The notes under the pieces: model-generated
Seen by the model: only the letters and a program-made list of their open reading frames with translations
What the model was told of the DNA's origin: nothing
Databases searched by the model: none
From: a virus
DNA: 21,182 nt
Virus record (IMG/VR): IMGVR_UViG_3300031951_009675
Location: 1 to 21,182 of that record
Direction: 5' to 3' (one strand)
Shown: one piece after another, positions 8,201 to 16,338 of the stretch
How positions within the stretch are numbered: position 1 is the first letter of the stretch
How the letters are laid out: each line of letters begins with the position of its first letter
Made by a program: the position numbers and the translations under genes

Positions 8201-10482
8201 AATCTCGTATCTACTGAAGCTGTATAAGTAGCTAAAGTTGAAGATTTAGTATTTTCCGAAGCTGTAAATGAATTAATATTACTTACTGAAGTGTTTAAAC
8301 TTGCAGTTGTTAAATTTAAGTTTGTTATTGAAACTCCTTGTGAATCATTTGTAGTCTTTGCTGCTGATGCTGATGCTATTAAACTTCCACTAACTACACC
8401 GATTTCTGTCAACCTTGTATTAACTGAACCCGTATAAGTTGCTAATGTACTATTTTGAGTTAATTGAGATGAACTAAATGAGTTTAAGTTCGTTACTGAA
8501 GTATTTAAACTAGCAGTTGTAGAATTTATGTTTGAAACGGAAGTGTTTAATGAACCTGTTGCTGTTGCTACTGTACTCATTCTTGTTTCTAGAGATGATG
8601 TGTACGTGCCTATAGCCGTATGTCTTGTATCGTAAGAACCAGTTAAGGTTGCAAGAGTAGTAAATCTCGTATCTACTGAACCTGTATATGTTCCTAAAGT
8701 TGTAAATCTCGTATCATATGAACCAGTTAAGGTTGCTAAAGTTGTAGATTTAGTATTTTCCGAAGAACTAAATGAGTTAAGATTTGTTATAGAAGTATTA
8801 ACACTTGCAGAAGTTGTTTCTAAATTTGTAAGTCTAACACCAGCTGATGAAGTAAAAGAATTAATATTTATTACTGAAGTGTTTAAACTTGCAGTTGTTA
8901 AATTTACATTTGAATTTAAAACAGAAACGTCTACTCCATCAACGGTTCCTGTTAGTGTAATATTTCCTACAACATCAACTGATTTATTAATATCTAAAGT
9001 AGAGTTGGTGTGGTCCCAAAGAATACTTGCATTTGCACCACTAATAAAAATACCTGCTCCATTTGCATCAACGGAAGCAGTTGTACCTATTGCTAATTCA
9101 ATTAGTTTATCTTCAACTAAAAGATTAGTTGTATTAAGTGTTGTTGTATCACCTTGTACAGTTAAGTTACCCAAAACTGTCAAATCTGCTCCACTTACGG
9201 ATAAAGCCGTTTTTAGAGAACTTGTATAAGAGTTTAAATTAATATTTGCTATCGATGCAGCACTTGCTGATGTAATCAAACTACCACTAACTACTCCAAT
9301 TTCAGTCAATCTTGTAGTAACCGAACCTGTATAAGTTGCTAAATTACTATTTTGTGTAAGTTGTGAGGAACTGAATAACTCTAAATTTGTAGTTTCAATT
9401 ATTAAACTTGCCGTTGCTGAATTTATATTTGTTATACTTACACCCTGTGAATCGTTTGTGGTTTTTGCTGCAGATGCTGATGTAATCAAACTACCACTAA
9501 CTACTCCAATTTCGGTTAATCTAGTCAATACAGAGGAACTGAATAACTCTAAATTTGTAGTTTCAATTATTAAACTTGCAGTTGCGGAGTTTAAATTGGA
9601 AACCGATGTATTTAATGAACCTGTTGCGGTTCCTACAGCCGTCATTCTTGTTTCAAGAGATGATGTATAAGTTCCTAATGTGGTAAACCTTGTATCTACT
9701 GAACCACTATAAGTTCCCAAAGTACCAAATCTTGTATCAACCGAAGCGGTATAAGTTGCTAAATTCGATGATTTACTATTTTCGGATGCGCTAAATGAAT
9801 TTAAATTATCAATCGATACCTGCTGTGATGCGGATGATAAATTTAAGTTAGTTATTGAAGTATTAATAGAACCCGTATAGGTTGCTAATGTGGTAAACCT
9901 TGTATCTACTGAACCTGTATAAGTTCCTAAATTAGTAAATCTACCATCAACTGATGCGGTATAAGTTGCTAAATTACTATTTTGTGTAAGTTGTGAAGAA
10001 CTGAATAACTCTAAATTTGTAGTTTCAATTATTAAACTTGCAGTTGTAGAGTTTATATTTGAATTTAGAACCGAAATATCAACACCATCAACGTTTCCGC
10101 CGACAGTAATATTTCCACCTATGTATATATCTTTATATTTTTTAGATGAACTACCTAAATCAAATGTATTATCGTTTGAAGGTATAAGTGATGAACTTAA
10201 ATTTGCAGATACAACAACCGTATCTGCTGTTTGGTCACCTATTGTGATGTTACCACCCAATGTAAGATTTCCGTAAACTACCGCATTACCTGAAATTTCT
10301 AAAGACGAACCAGAAATTGCACCAAATTGACCTGTAGCCGTTGCTCCAAACGTTGCTAATGTTACATCTCCTGTATCTAAACCTACTTGTAATGTTCCTA
10401 ATGTAGTATTTACATATGGTTCTCCGAATGCTAACGAACCTGATTTCTGTGCGGTTGTCCCACGTCTAAATTTAAGTGCCAT
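5227..10482 (-). CDS. Giant repetitive tail fibre with C-terminal S74 intramolecular chaperone (1751 aa)
   Basis: Probable trimeric host-recognition fibre. The N-terminus MALKFRRGTTAQKSGSLAFG is a phage-fibre start with a basic RRG, resembling the neighbouring fibres. The body consists of Ser/Thr/Asn-rich repeats (ASLNTSVSNLNS, LATYTGSVDTRFTTL, TRLTEIGVVSGSLI, IVSGSSQI). LNTSVSNLN has hydrophobics spaced 4-3, compatible with trimeric coiled coil. Two globular inserts interrupt it, at about nt 8965-9180 (NLLVEDKLIELA, ANGAGI) and nt 7180-7400 (NIIQLNGTGATNAGLVVRD). The C-terminal 105 residues are a Peptidase_S74 domain that is expected to cleave itself off after folding, followed by a short coiled tail. 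A real Shine-Dalgarno (AAGAAGG, 8 bases before the ATG) supports the start. It is paralogous to 10531-15588. The receptor is unknown. Confidence 0.9.
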   Translation of the reverse strand: MALKFRRGTTAQKSGSLAFGEPYVNTTLGTLQVGLDTGDVTLATFGATATGQFGAISGSSLEISGNAVVYGNLTLGGNITIGDQTADTVVVSANLSSSLIPSNDNTFDLGSSSKKYKDIYIGGNITVGGNVDGVDISVLNSNINSTTASLIIETTNLELFSSSQLTQNSNLATYTASVDGRFTNLGTYTGSVDTRFTTLATYTGSINTSITNLNLSSASQQVSIDNLNSFSASENSKSSNLATYTASVDTRFGTLGTYSGSVDTRFTTLGTYTSSLETRMTAVGTATGSLNTSVSNLNSATASLIIETTNLELFSSSVLTRLTEIGVVSGSLITSASAAKTTNDSQGVSITNINSATASLIIETTNLELFSSSQLTQNSNLATYTGSVTTRLTEIGVVSGSLITSASAASIANINLNSYTSSLKTALSVSGADLTVLGNLTVQGDTTTLNTTNLLVEDKLIELAIGTTASVDANGAGIFISGANASILWDHTNSTLDINKSVDVVGNITLTGTVDGVDVSVLNSNVNLTTASLNTSVININSFTSSAGVRLTNLETTSASVNTSITNLNSFSSSENTKSTTLATLTGSYDTRFTTLGTYTGSVDTRFTTLATLTGSYDTRHTAIGTYTSSLETRMSTVATATGSLNTSVSNINSTTASLNTSVTNLNSFSSSQLTQNSTLATYTGSVNTRLTEIGVVSGSLIASASAAKTTNDSQGVSITNLNLTTASLNTSVSNINSFTASENTKSSTLATYTASVDTRFTTLATLTGSYDTRHNTIGTYTSSLETRMTAVGTTTGSLNTSVSNLNSHTASALTRLSNLETETSNLELTTASLNTSVSNLNSYTSSFPTATVSLSNKTISGANNTLSSIANSSLTNSSITIAGTSTALGGTITAATILQGTGVVSGSSQVDVTATTNYSVISGQFTGVQSATSSLNTSVSNLNSATASLIIETTNLELFSASANTRFTTLATLTGSYDTRFTTLATKTGSIDTSISNLNSATASLIIDTNNLETFTSSFNTAFGLSGANVTVKGNLTVQGTTTQIDSTVVNIADNIIQLNGTGATNAGLVVRDATAATTTSGSFLWDTTNDYWIAGALGSELPIATTTGTQTLTNKTISGASNTLSNIANASLTNSSITIAGTSVSLGGSITAAVIGNAIGAFSGSSQVTGIGNAQLTNSSVTIGTTAISLGASSTTLTGLTSVTSTGFTGALTGNASTATTLQTARTINGTSFNGSADITIPNLVSGSSQITAGSTTNFATDVKTQLNSNTVISGSSQVSHDSTTGYSANRHVDHTAVSITAGSGLTGGGDISTTRTISVATGGVTNAMLAGSIANDKLSNSAITIAGTSTSLGGSITLATITGNSGIVSGSSQLTTDFDSRYLNTGGDSVVSGSSQIDLTATTNYASGILTRLNAVGVVSGSSQINVASTTGDIALGTRTSGNYVASLVAGTNITLSNNTGEGATPTIGLTNNAITIAGTSTSLGGTITLATITGASGIISGSSQISGLTTSNLSGTAAITNGQLANSSVTVTAGTGMSGGGSVSLGGSVTLTNAGVTSNVAGSGISVSGATGAVTITNTGVRSIAAGTGVSVSATTGDSCTISIGQAVTTSSNVQFNSLGIGMAASATAGRIDATNDIVAFSSSDIRFKENIKPIENAIDKIRKISGNTYDWKEENKIEHGYEGNDVGVIAQEIEAVLPQLVQTRESGYKAVKYDKLVALLIEGIKEQQLQIEQLRIDLDNCRNKGL
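5230..5544 (-). other. Peptidase S74 / endosialidase-type chaperone domain, copy 1
   Basis: Residues 1647-1751. The SSDIRFKENIKPI start gives a Ser1648-Lys1653 pair five residues apart, the Ser-Lys dyad spacing known for endoNF and MyRF chaperone domains. Further conserved blocks are YDWKEE, GVIAQEIEAVLP and AVKYDKLVALLIEGIKE. Autoproteolysis just before Ser1648 would leave a mature fibre of about 1647 residues. Confidence 0.9.
5535..5583. repeat. 49-bp identical segment shared by two fibre genes, copy A
   Basis: Identical base for base to 10812-10860. It encodes the linker GRIDATNDIVAFSSSD that leads into the S74 cleavage serine. The sequences on either side diverge. Confidence 0.9.
8157..8218. 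repeat. 62-bp direct repeat in the 1751-aa fibre, copy 1
   Basis: Perfect match to 8619-8680, offset 462 bases (154 codons), so a crossover between copies keeps frame. Part of the coiled, Ser/Thr-rich repeat region. Confidence 0.85.
8619..8680. repeat. 62-bp direct repeat in the 1751-aa fibre, copy 2
   Basis: Perfect match to 8157-8218, in the same reading frame. Confidence 0.85.
9329..9411. repeat. 83-bp direct repeat in the 1751-aa fibre, copy 1
   Basis: Matches 9959-10041 with one mismatch (9367 versus 9997), offset 630 bases (210 codons). The right half recurs again near 9537 and, less exactly, near 7610. Confidence 0.85.
9959..10041. repeat. 83-bp direct repeat in the 1751-aa fibre, copy 2
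   Basis: Partner of 9329-9411, one mismatch, in frame. Confidence 0.85.
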
Positions 10483-10521
10483 CTAGTTTACCTTCTTTTT
10501 AGTACGTTATTGTATAATATT

Positions 10522-10530
10522 TATAAATAT
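10522..10530 (-). promoter_or_regulatory. Gene-junction 9-mer before the 1751-aa fibre gene
   Basis: ATATTTATA on the coding strand begins directly after the TAG stop of the upstream fibre gene (10531-10533) and lies 39 bases before the ATG at 10482. Here it is part of a 12-bp perfect palindrome, TATTTATAAATA at 10518-10529, so both strands read TATAAATA. Confidence 0.45.
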
Positions 10531-13500
10531 CTATTTACTTTCCAATTCTTTTACTTTCGCTGATAATTCTTTAATCGCTTCAATTAAAAGTGGAACAATC
10601 TTATCATATTTTACTGCTTTATATCCATTTTCACGAGTTTGAACTAATTCTGGTGCAATTGCTTCGATTTCTTGTGCTATTACACCAATATCATGTCCTT
10701 CATATCCATGCTCTATTTTATTTTCCTCTTTCCAATCAAATTCATATCCACCAACACTTTGTATTTTTTCTAAAGCATTTTCTATTGGTTTGATATTATC
10801 TTTAAATCTTTTATCCGAAGATGAGAATGCTACGATATCATTTGTTGCATCAATTCTACCGGTAGTACCACTTGCGGCCATTCCAATTCCTAATGAAGCA
10901 AATTGAACATTAGATGAAGTTGATACTGCTTGTCCTATTGCTATTGTTGGTGTTGTACCTTCACCACTATTATTTGTTATAGTTACACCAGTACCCTCTA
11001 CCAATGATGCAACATAACTGCCAACGGTATCAGTTCCAAGTAAAACGGAATTATTTGCGATTGTTGCAACACCATTTGAACCGATTGTAATATCACCACT
11101 TACACCTGAATATACTTGTGAAGAACCTGAAACAGTTCCTGCTGGTAATAATGGAGTTACTTGCGCTGCTCCACTTACTATGCCCGATGGTATGCCACTC
11201 AACGATGAATAAGTAATTTGAGATGATCCTGAAACTACTCCTGTTCCACCCAATATTGTTGCTGCAGAAATCGAACTACCCAATGAAACGGAAGTTCCTG
11301 CTATTGTAATCGCATTATTTGTTAAGCCGATTGTTGGGGTTGCTCCTTCACCACTATTATTAGAAAGTGTAATGTTAGTTCCCGCTACCAATGATGCAAC
11401 ATAACTGCCAACGGTATCAGTTCCAAGTAAAACGGAATTATTTGCGATTGTTGCAACACCATTTGAACCGATTGTAATATCACCACTTACACCTGAATAT
11501 ACTTGCGAAGAACCTGATATGACCGTATTACTATTAAGTTGTGTTTTAATGCCTGTTGCCCAATTTGTAGTTAAAGTGGCATCTATTTGAGATGAACCTG
11601 ATACAACGGAATCTCCGCCTGTATTTAGATATCTACTATCGAAGTCAGCTGTTAATTGGGATGAACCAGATACTATTCCTCTACCTGTAGTTTCATATAT
11701 TCCACCCAATTGACTTGAGCCTGAAATTATTCCAGAGTTACCTGTTATAGTTGCTAAAGTAATGGTTCCACCTAATGATGTAGAAGTTCCTGCTATTGTT
11801 ATTGCTGAATTTACTAATTGTGCATTTGTTATTCCCGTTACTTGTGATGATCCCGAAATTAATCCAGCTGGTAATAATGGTGTTATCTGCGAACTTCCAC
11901 TAACTATACCTCTACCGGTTGTTTCATATATTCCACCCAATTGTGCAGAGCCTGATAATATTCCACTATTTCCGGTGATTGTTGCTAATGTGATAGTTCC
12001 ACCCAAAGCGGTAGAAGTTCCTGCTATTGTTATTGAGCTATTTGTAAGAGATGCGTTGCCAATATTAGTTAAAGTATTACTTGCACCACTTATTGTTTTA
12101 TTAGTAAGTGTTTGTCCTAATGTTCTTAAAACTACATCATCTTCAGAACCTAAAGGACCTGCTATCCACTTATCGTTTGTAGTATCCCATAATAATGAAC
12201 CAGATACTGTCGTTGCTGCTGTTGCATCTCTAACTACCAAACCACCATTAGTTGCTCCTGTACCATTAAGTTGAATAATGTTATCACCTATATTAACAGT
12301 AGTCGAATTTATAGTAGTTGTTGTTCCTGCAACAGTTAAATCACCATTTATAGTAACATTTTGTCCTGAAACTCCAATAGCCGTTTTAAGAGATGCCGAA
12401 TATGTATTTAATTCTGCAATTGAAACACTTGCTGCAGATGCTGAACTAATCAATGAACCCGAAATAGTTGCTAATGCAGTATTTTGAGTTAATTGCGATG
12501 AACTGAATGAGTTAATATTTGAAACTGAAGTATTTAAACTTGCAGTTGTTGAATTTAAATTAGTAATTGAAACACCTTGCGTATCGTTTGTTGTTTTAGT
12601 TACTGATGCTGATGCAATTAAACTACCAGTTACAACACTAACTTCTATCAATCTTGTTTCAACCGAACCTGTGTAGGTTCCTATTGTAGCAAATCTAATT
12701 TCATATGAACCCGTTTCACTTTCTGTAATCCAACTTCCACTTACACTTTCTATTGCATTTAATCTATTTACTAAACTTGCTGTTGATTGTGATGCGGTAA
12801 ATGAATTTAAATTTGATATAGATATTTGGTGATTAGATGCTGATAGTATTAAACTACCTGTTACTACACCGATTTCAGTTAATCTTGTATCTACACTTCC
12901 TGATTTGGATTCTAAATTATTTAATCTTCCATCTTGTGTATCATTTGTAGTCTTTGCTGCTGATGCTGAAGTGATTAAAGAACCACTAACAACTCCAATT
13001 TCTGTAAATCTAGTATCATATGAACCTGTTAAGGTCGCTAATGTAGTAAATCTTGTATTAATATTAGAAAATTGAGATGATACGTTTCCAGGATCAACAG
13101 ATGCTGTCAATGTATTAAACTCTGAACGTAAAGCTGTGAACGATGCAGTCAACGTAGATGATGATATGAATAAACTAGCCGTTGCATCGTTTAGTTTGGA
13201 AATACTAATATCTTGTGCATCATTTGTAGTTTTTGCGTTTGATGCTGAAATTATTAGTGAACCCGTAACAACTCCTATTTCTGTCAATCTCGTATTAACT
13301 GAACCAGTATGAGTTGCTAAATTACTATTTTGTGTAAGTTGTGATGAACTAAATTCATTTAAATTAAGTATAGATGAACTGAAACTTGATGATGCAGATT
13401 CTAAATTATCAAGTCTACTATCAACAGAAGTAGAAAAAGTTCCCTGTAAATATGATGCAGTTGATTCCAATGCCACAACTCTGTTCTCATGGTTAGATGC

Positions 13501-15588
13501 AGTTGATATTAATGAACCACTAATAGTTGCTACTGCTCCAAATCTTGTTTCAAAAGATGATGCTGAATTAATTAAACTTCCAGATACTACACCAATTTGA
13601 GTCAATGTTGTATTTACTGAACCTGTATAATTTTTTAAATCATCAAATTTAGTATTTATCGAACCTGTATAAGTTGCTAAATCAGAATCTTTAATAAGTT
13701 GTGATGAACTAAATTGATGTAAATGCCAAACACTTGTAGAAACTGCGGATGCTGATGCTATTAAGCTTCCTGATACTACACCTATTTCGGTTAATCTATT
13801 ATTTATAGAACTTGTTACATTTGCTAAAGTTGCATTTCTTGTTTCAAAAGATGATGCTGATGTTATTAAACTTCCACTTACAACTCCTATTTCGGTTAAT
13901 CTAGTATTAACTGATCCAGTATATGTTGCTAAAGTTAGATTTCTTGTTTCAAAAGATGATGCTGAATTAATTAAACTTCCTGATACTACACCTATTTCTG
14001 TTAATCTTATATCAACACTTCCTGATTTATATTCTAAATTAGTTAATCTATTAGTTACCGATGATGAATAAGATACTACACTTGCACCATTTAAACCAAC
14101 TAATGTAGATGAACTTATTGAACCAATGATTCCCAAGTTAGTATTAAATAAAACTCTAGTATTTGAGTTATCCCAACTCATTGTTACGTTTGCACCTGCT
14201 ATTTGAACACCTGCTCCATCTGCTTCTGCCGATGTTGTTGAACCACTTGCCAAAGTTAATGTTTTATCTTCAACAATTACTTCGTTTGTATTAAGTGTGG
14301 TTTGTGTTCCTTGAACCGTCAAATTTCCATAAACAGTCAAATTTTGCCCACTCACATCCAACGCAGTTTTAAGTGATGCGGTATAATCATGAACCGAAGC
14401 ACTACTAACTTCAAGTGCAGTTAATCTACTATTTTGATTTGTATTAGTAGTATCATTGGAACCGGTATAACTTGCTAATGTAGACCATCTTGTATCATAC
14501 GAACTTGTTACACTTGCCAATGTTGTATTTCTTATTTCTAACGATTGGCTAGTTTGATTTAGATACCAAACACTTGTAGAAACTGCAGATGCTGATGCTA
14601 TTAAGCTTCCACTTACAACTCCAATTTCAGTTAATCTTGTATTGACAGAAGCTGTATAAGTTGCTAAAGTTGCACTTCTTGTTTCAAAAGATGATGCGGA
14701 TACTATTAAACTTCCCGATACTACCCCAATTTCTGCCAATCTAGTATTAACTGATCCAGTATAAGTTGCTAAATCAGAATCTTTATTAAGTTGTGATGAA
14801 CTAAATAATTCTAAATTTAAAACAGAAGTATTTAAACTTGCAGTTGTTGTATTTAAGTTTGAAACAGAAGTATTTAAACTTGCAGTTGTTAAATTAATAC
14901 TAGCAGTTGCTGTATTTAAATTTGAAACGGAAGTGTTTAAACTTGCAGTTGTTAAATTTAAGTTTGAAACGGAAGTATTTAAACTTGCCGTTGTTAAGTT
15001 TAAATTTATAATGTTTACATCTTGCAAATCATTTGCTGTCTTTGCAGTAGATGCAGATGCAATCAATGAACCCGTTATAGTTGATATAGCGGAATCGTAT
15101 GCAGAAAAACCATCTGTACTTCTTAATACTATTTGTGATGAACCCGATACAATTCCAGAAGGTAATAATGATGGTATTTGTGCCGAACCTGATATTACAC
15201 CATTCGTTGCAGCTATTGCTCCTGATATAGATGTTGCGTATACATTAGACCAGTATGCATCTGTTGAACCAACATTTCTACTACCTTGTGGTATTAAATT
15301 TGTTGTAAATACACCTATTGATTGAATTGTATCACCTGCTGCTGAATCTCCTAAAATAATATTACCATCAATTCTAACATTATTTGTAAAATATGCGTTT
15401 GATGCGGTTATATCTCCTGTTAATCTAATATTTCCATTTGCAGGTACATTTAAAGGTAATAATGTAACTGCGTTTCCTGAACCGCTTCCGAATTGAATAG
15501 AACCACTACCTTGATGTAAGTATAATTCCGCATCGGCAATTGTTGAATAATTTGAAGTACCTTTTCTTAATGTAAATATAGCTGCCAT
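10531..15588 (-). CDS. Giant repetitive tail fibre with C-terminal S74 intramolecular chaperone (1685 aa)
   Basis: Paralogue of the 5227-10482 fibre. The N-terminus is MAAIFTLRKGTSNYSTIADA, with the short basic fibre signature. The body has about ten copies of the TRLTEIGVVSGSLI(x)SAS unit, long runs of TTASLNTSVSNLN, and globular inserts at about nt 14130-14340 (VIVEDKTLTLASGS, ADGAGVQIAGA) and nt 12130-12360 (DNIIQLNGTGATNGG). The C-terminal third carries SGSSQ repeats, then an S74 domain and a coiled end (KELSAKVKELESK). It should form an elongated trimer with autoproteolytic removal of the last 95 residues. No strong Shine-Dalgarno is present (AGAAAAGA about 10 bases upstream). It contains a 121-bp perfect in-frame duplication. 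Whether both giant fibres sit on one virion, or alternate in receptor binding, cannot be told from sequence. Confidence 0.9.
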   Translation of the reverse strand: MAAIFTLRKGTSNYSTIADAELYLHQGSGSIQFGSGSGNAVTLLPLNVPANGNIRLTGDITASNAYFTNNVRIDGNIILGDSAAGDTIQSIGVFTTNLIPQGSRNVGSTDAYWSNVYATSISGAIAATNGVISGSAQIPSLLPSGIVSGSSQIVLRSTDGFSAYDSAISTITGSLIASASTAKTANDLQDVNIINLNLTTASLNTSVSNLNLTTASLNTSVSNLNTATASINLTTASLNTSVSNLNTTTASLNTSVLNLELFSSSQLNKDSDLATYTGSVNTRLAEIGVVSGSLIVSASSFETRSATLATYTASVNTRLTEIGVVSGSLIASASAVSTSVWYLNQTSQSLEIRNTTLASVTSSYDTRWSTLASYTGSNDTTNTNQNSRLTALEVSSASVHDYTASLKTALDVSGQNLTVYGNLTVQGTQTTLNTNEVIVEDKTLTLASGSTTSAEADGAGVQIAGANVTMSWDNSNTRVLFNTNLGIIGSISSSTLVGLNGASVVSYSSSVTNRLTNLEYKSGSVDIRLTEIGVVSGSLINSASSFETRNLTLATYTGSVNTRLTEIGVVSGSLITSASSFETRNATLANVTSSINNRLTEIGVVSGSLIASASAVSTSVWHLHQFSSSQLIKDSDLATYTGSINTKFDDLKNYTGSVNTTLTQIGVVSGSLINSASSFETRFGAVATISGSLISTASNHENRVVALESTASYLQGTFSTSVDSRLDNLESASSSFSSSILNLNEFSSSQLTQNSNLATHTGSVNTRLTEIGVVTGSLIISASNAKTTNDAQDISISKLNDATASLFISSSTLTASFTALRSEFNTLTASVDPGNVSSQFSNINTRFTTLATLTGSYDTRFTEIGVVSGSLITSASAAKTTNDTQDGRLNNLESKSGSVDTRLTEIGVVTGSLILSASNHQISISNLNSFTASQSTASLVNRLNAIESVSGSWITESETGSYEIRFATIGTYTGSVETRLIEVSVVTGSLIASASVTKTTNDTQGVSITNLNSTTASLNTSVSNINSFSSSQLTQNTALATISGSLISSASAASVSIAELNTYSASLKTAIGVSGQNVTINGDLTVAGTTTTINSTTVNIGDNIIQLNGTGATNGGLVVRDATAATTVSGSLLWDTTNDKWIAGPLGSEDDVVLRTLGQTLTNKTISGASNTLTNIGNASLTNSSITIAGTSTALGGTITLATITGNSGILSGSAQLGGIYETTGRGIVSGSSQITPLLPAGLISGSSQVTGITNAQLVNSAITIAGTSTSLGGTITLATITGNSGIISGSSQLGGIYETTGRGIVSGSSQLTADFDSRYLNTGGDSVVSGSSQIDATLTTNWATGIKTQLNSNTVISGSSQVYSGVSGDITIGSNGVATIANNSVLLGTDTVGSYVASLVAGTNITLSNNSGEGATPTIGLTNNAITIAGTSVSLGSSISAATILGGTGVVSGSSQITYSSLSGIPSGIVSGAAQVTPLLPAGTVSGSSQVYSGVSGDITIGSNGVATIANNSVLLGTDTVGSYVASLVEGTGVTITNNSGEGTTPTIAIGQAVSTSSNVQFASLGIGMAASGTTGRIDATNDIVAFSSSDKRFKDNIKPIENALEKIQSVGGYEFDWKEENKIEHGYEGHDIGVIAQEIEAIAPELVQTRENGYKAVKYDKIVPLLIEAIKELSAKVKELESK
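10534..10821 (-). other. Peptidase S74 / endosialidase-type chaperone domain, copy 2
   Basis: Residues 1590-1685. SSDKRFKDNIKPIENALEKI gives Ser1591 and Lys1596 as the predicted dyad. EENKIEHGYEG, GVIAQEIEAIAPELVQTR and GYKAVKYDKIVPLLIEAIKE are nearly identical to copy 1, so the two domains are recent paralogues or exchange sequence. Confidence 0.9.
10812..10860. repeat. 49-bp identical segment shared by two fibre genes, copy B
   Basis: Identical to 5535-5583, at the same functional place, just before the S74 serine. Confidence 0.9.
10998..11118. repeat. 121-bp perfect direct repeat in the 1685-aa fibre, copy 1
   Basis: Identical to 11385-11505 at an offset of 387 bases (129 codons). After one mismatch the match continues for about 11 more bases. 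It encodes the YSGVSGDITIGSNGVATIAN to VGSYVASLV segment, present twice in the protein. Confidence 0.9.
11385..11505. repeat. 121-bp perfect direct repeat in the 1685-aa fibre, copy 2
   Basis: Partner of 10998-11118. The exact identity, including third codon positions, implies recent duplication or gene conversion. Confidence 0.9.
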
Positions 15589-15608
15589 CTAATGTCTTTT
15601 CTGTTTTG

Positions 15609-15617
15609 TATAAATAT
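15609..15617 (-). promoter_or_regulatory. Gene-junction 9-mer before the 1685-aa fibre gene
   Basis: ATATTTATA on the coding strand, 20 bases before the ATG at 15588, inside the 31-base gap after the 215-residue gene. Confidence 0.4.
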
Positions 15618-15619
15618 CA

Positions 15620-16267
15620 CTAATCATTAAAATCCAAATCTATTATCTGTGCTGTGGCTAATTGTAAAAATATATCCGCAATTGAGCGGTTTGGTATGTT
15701 GTTACCATCTATACTTTCCAATGTTGCAGATGATAAATCTGCAGGTGGTAAATTTGTTAACGAACTACCATCTCCAACAAAAGATGTAGCTGTTATACTT
15801 CCTGTAACCGATATAGACCCTGTAAATATGTGTGTATCTGTTATCGTATCACCAAAAGATGTAGAACCACTTGCAAACTGCGTGGTCATATTAGTTACCG
15901 AAGAACTAATAATCAATTGTTGCGCTACAATATTTCCTCTTACTAATAAATTTGAACCCGTTATATCACCTAAAACATCAATATCACCATTTGTAATAAT
16001 ATCTCTAGATACAAATAGGTCTCTACCTATATTTGCATCTTGAGTTAATACCAATTCACCAAATGAACCGGTTTGAGTAAGTGTAATTGAACCTGTGGTT
16101 ATAGAATCAGTTGTTACTAACGACTGAATAGACTCAATCGAACCTGAACGTTTGAGATATACCTTACCATCGTAGGTATTTATTGCAATTTCTCCCAAAT
16201 TAAGTGAACCCGTATCTGGTACCTTACCTGGTAACGCAGAACGTTTCAGTACGATTGTTTGTGACAT
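15620..16267 (-). CDS. Short tail fibre or fibre connector (215 aa)
   Basis: The N-terminus MSQTIVLKRSALPGKVPDTG, then LNLGEIAINTYDGKVYLKR, is a pattern seen at the start of many T4-like and marine phage fibre and neck-fibre proteins; it probably makes the attachment domain. The middle is a beta-rich stretch (DANIGRDLFVSRDI, NGDIDVLGDITGSNLLV) typical of stacked fibre beta-repeats. A GDGSSLTNLPPADLSS segment near 168 is the common fibre GDGS(x)LTNL motif. The end (NIPNRSIADIFLQLATAQII) is not a recognised domain, and there is no S74 or lectin domain. It is the first gene after the terminator and palindrome. A fibre base or connector is the best guess; the precise role is unknown. Confidence 0.8.
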   Translation of the reverse strand: MSQTIVLKRSALPGKVPDTGSLNLGEIAINTYDGKVYLKRSGSIESIQSLVTTDSITTGSITLTQTGSFGELVLTQDANIGRDLFVSRDIITNGDIDVLGDITGSNLLVRGNIVAQQLIISSSVTNMTTQFASGSTSFGDTITDTHIFTGSISVTGSITATSFVGDGSSLTNLPPADLSSATLESIDGNNIPNRSIADIFLQLATAQIIDLDFND

Positions 16268-16300
16268 ATTTAGTCTATTCTAAAGTTATATAACGACTGG

Positions 16301-16314
16301 GTAGTATATACTAC
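16301..16314. promoter_or_regulatory. 14-bp perfect palindrome, possible operator
   Basis: GTAGTATATACTAC is exactly self-complementary. It lies between the terminator and the start of the 215-residue gene, just downstream (coding sense) of the gene-junction motif, where a repressor or activator dimer could act. In RNA it could fold only with a tiny loop, so a DNA-binding site is the likelier reading. No binding protein is known from this window. Confidence 0.4.
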
Positions 16315-16317
16315 TTT

Positions 16318-16326
16318 AATAAATAT
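16318..16326 (-). promoter_or_regulatory. Gene-junction 9-mer, 8 of 9 match, before the 215-aa gene
   Basis: The coding strand reads ATATTTATT, 50 bases before the ATG at 16267 and 12 bases after the terminator T-run (coding sense). Its position directly after a terminator is where a new promoter is expected, which is the best positional support for the motif as a promoter. Confidence 0.45.
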
Positions 16327-16338
16327 ACCATATAAAAT

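Noticed and set aside
5747-9670. Many plus-strand open frames of 60-140 codons rich in Val, Pro and Ala, opposite the fibre genes
   Set aside because: They are antisense shadows of repetitive Ser/Thr/Asn codons on the minus strand; they repeat wherever the fibre repeats occur, and have no gene-like spacing or recognisable domain.
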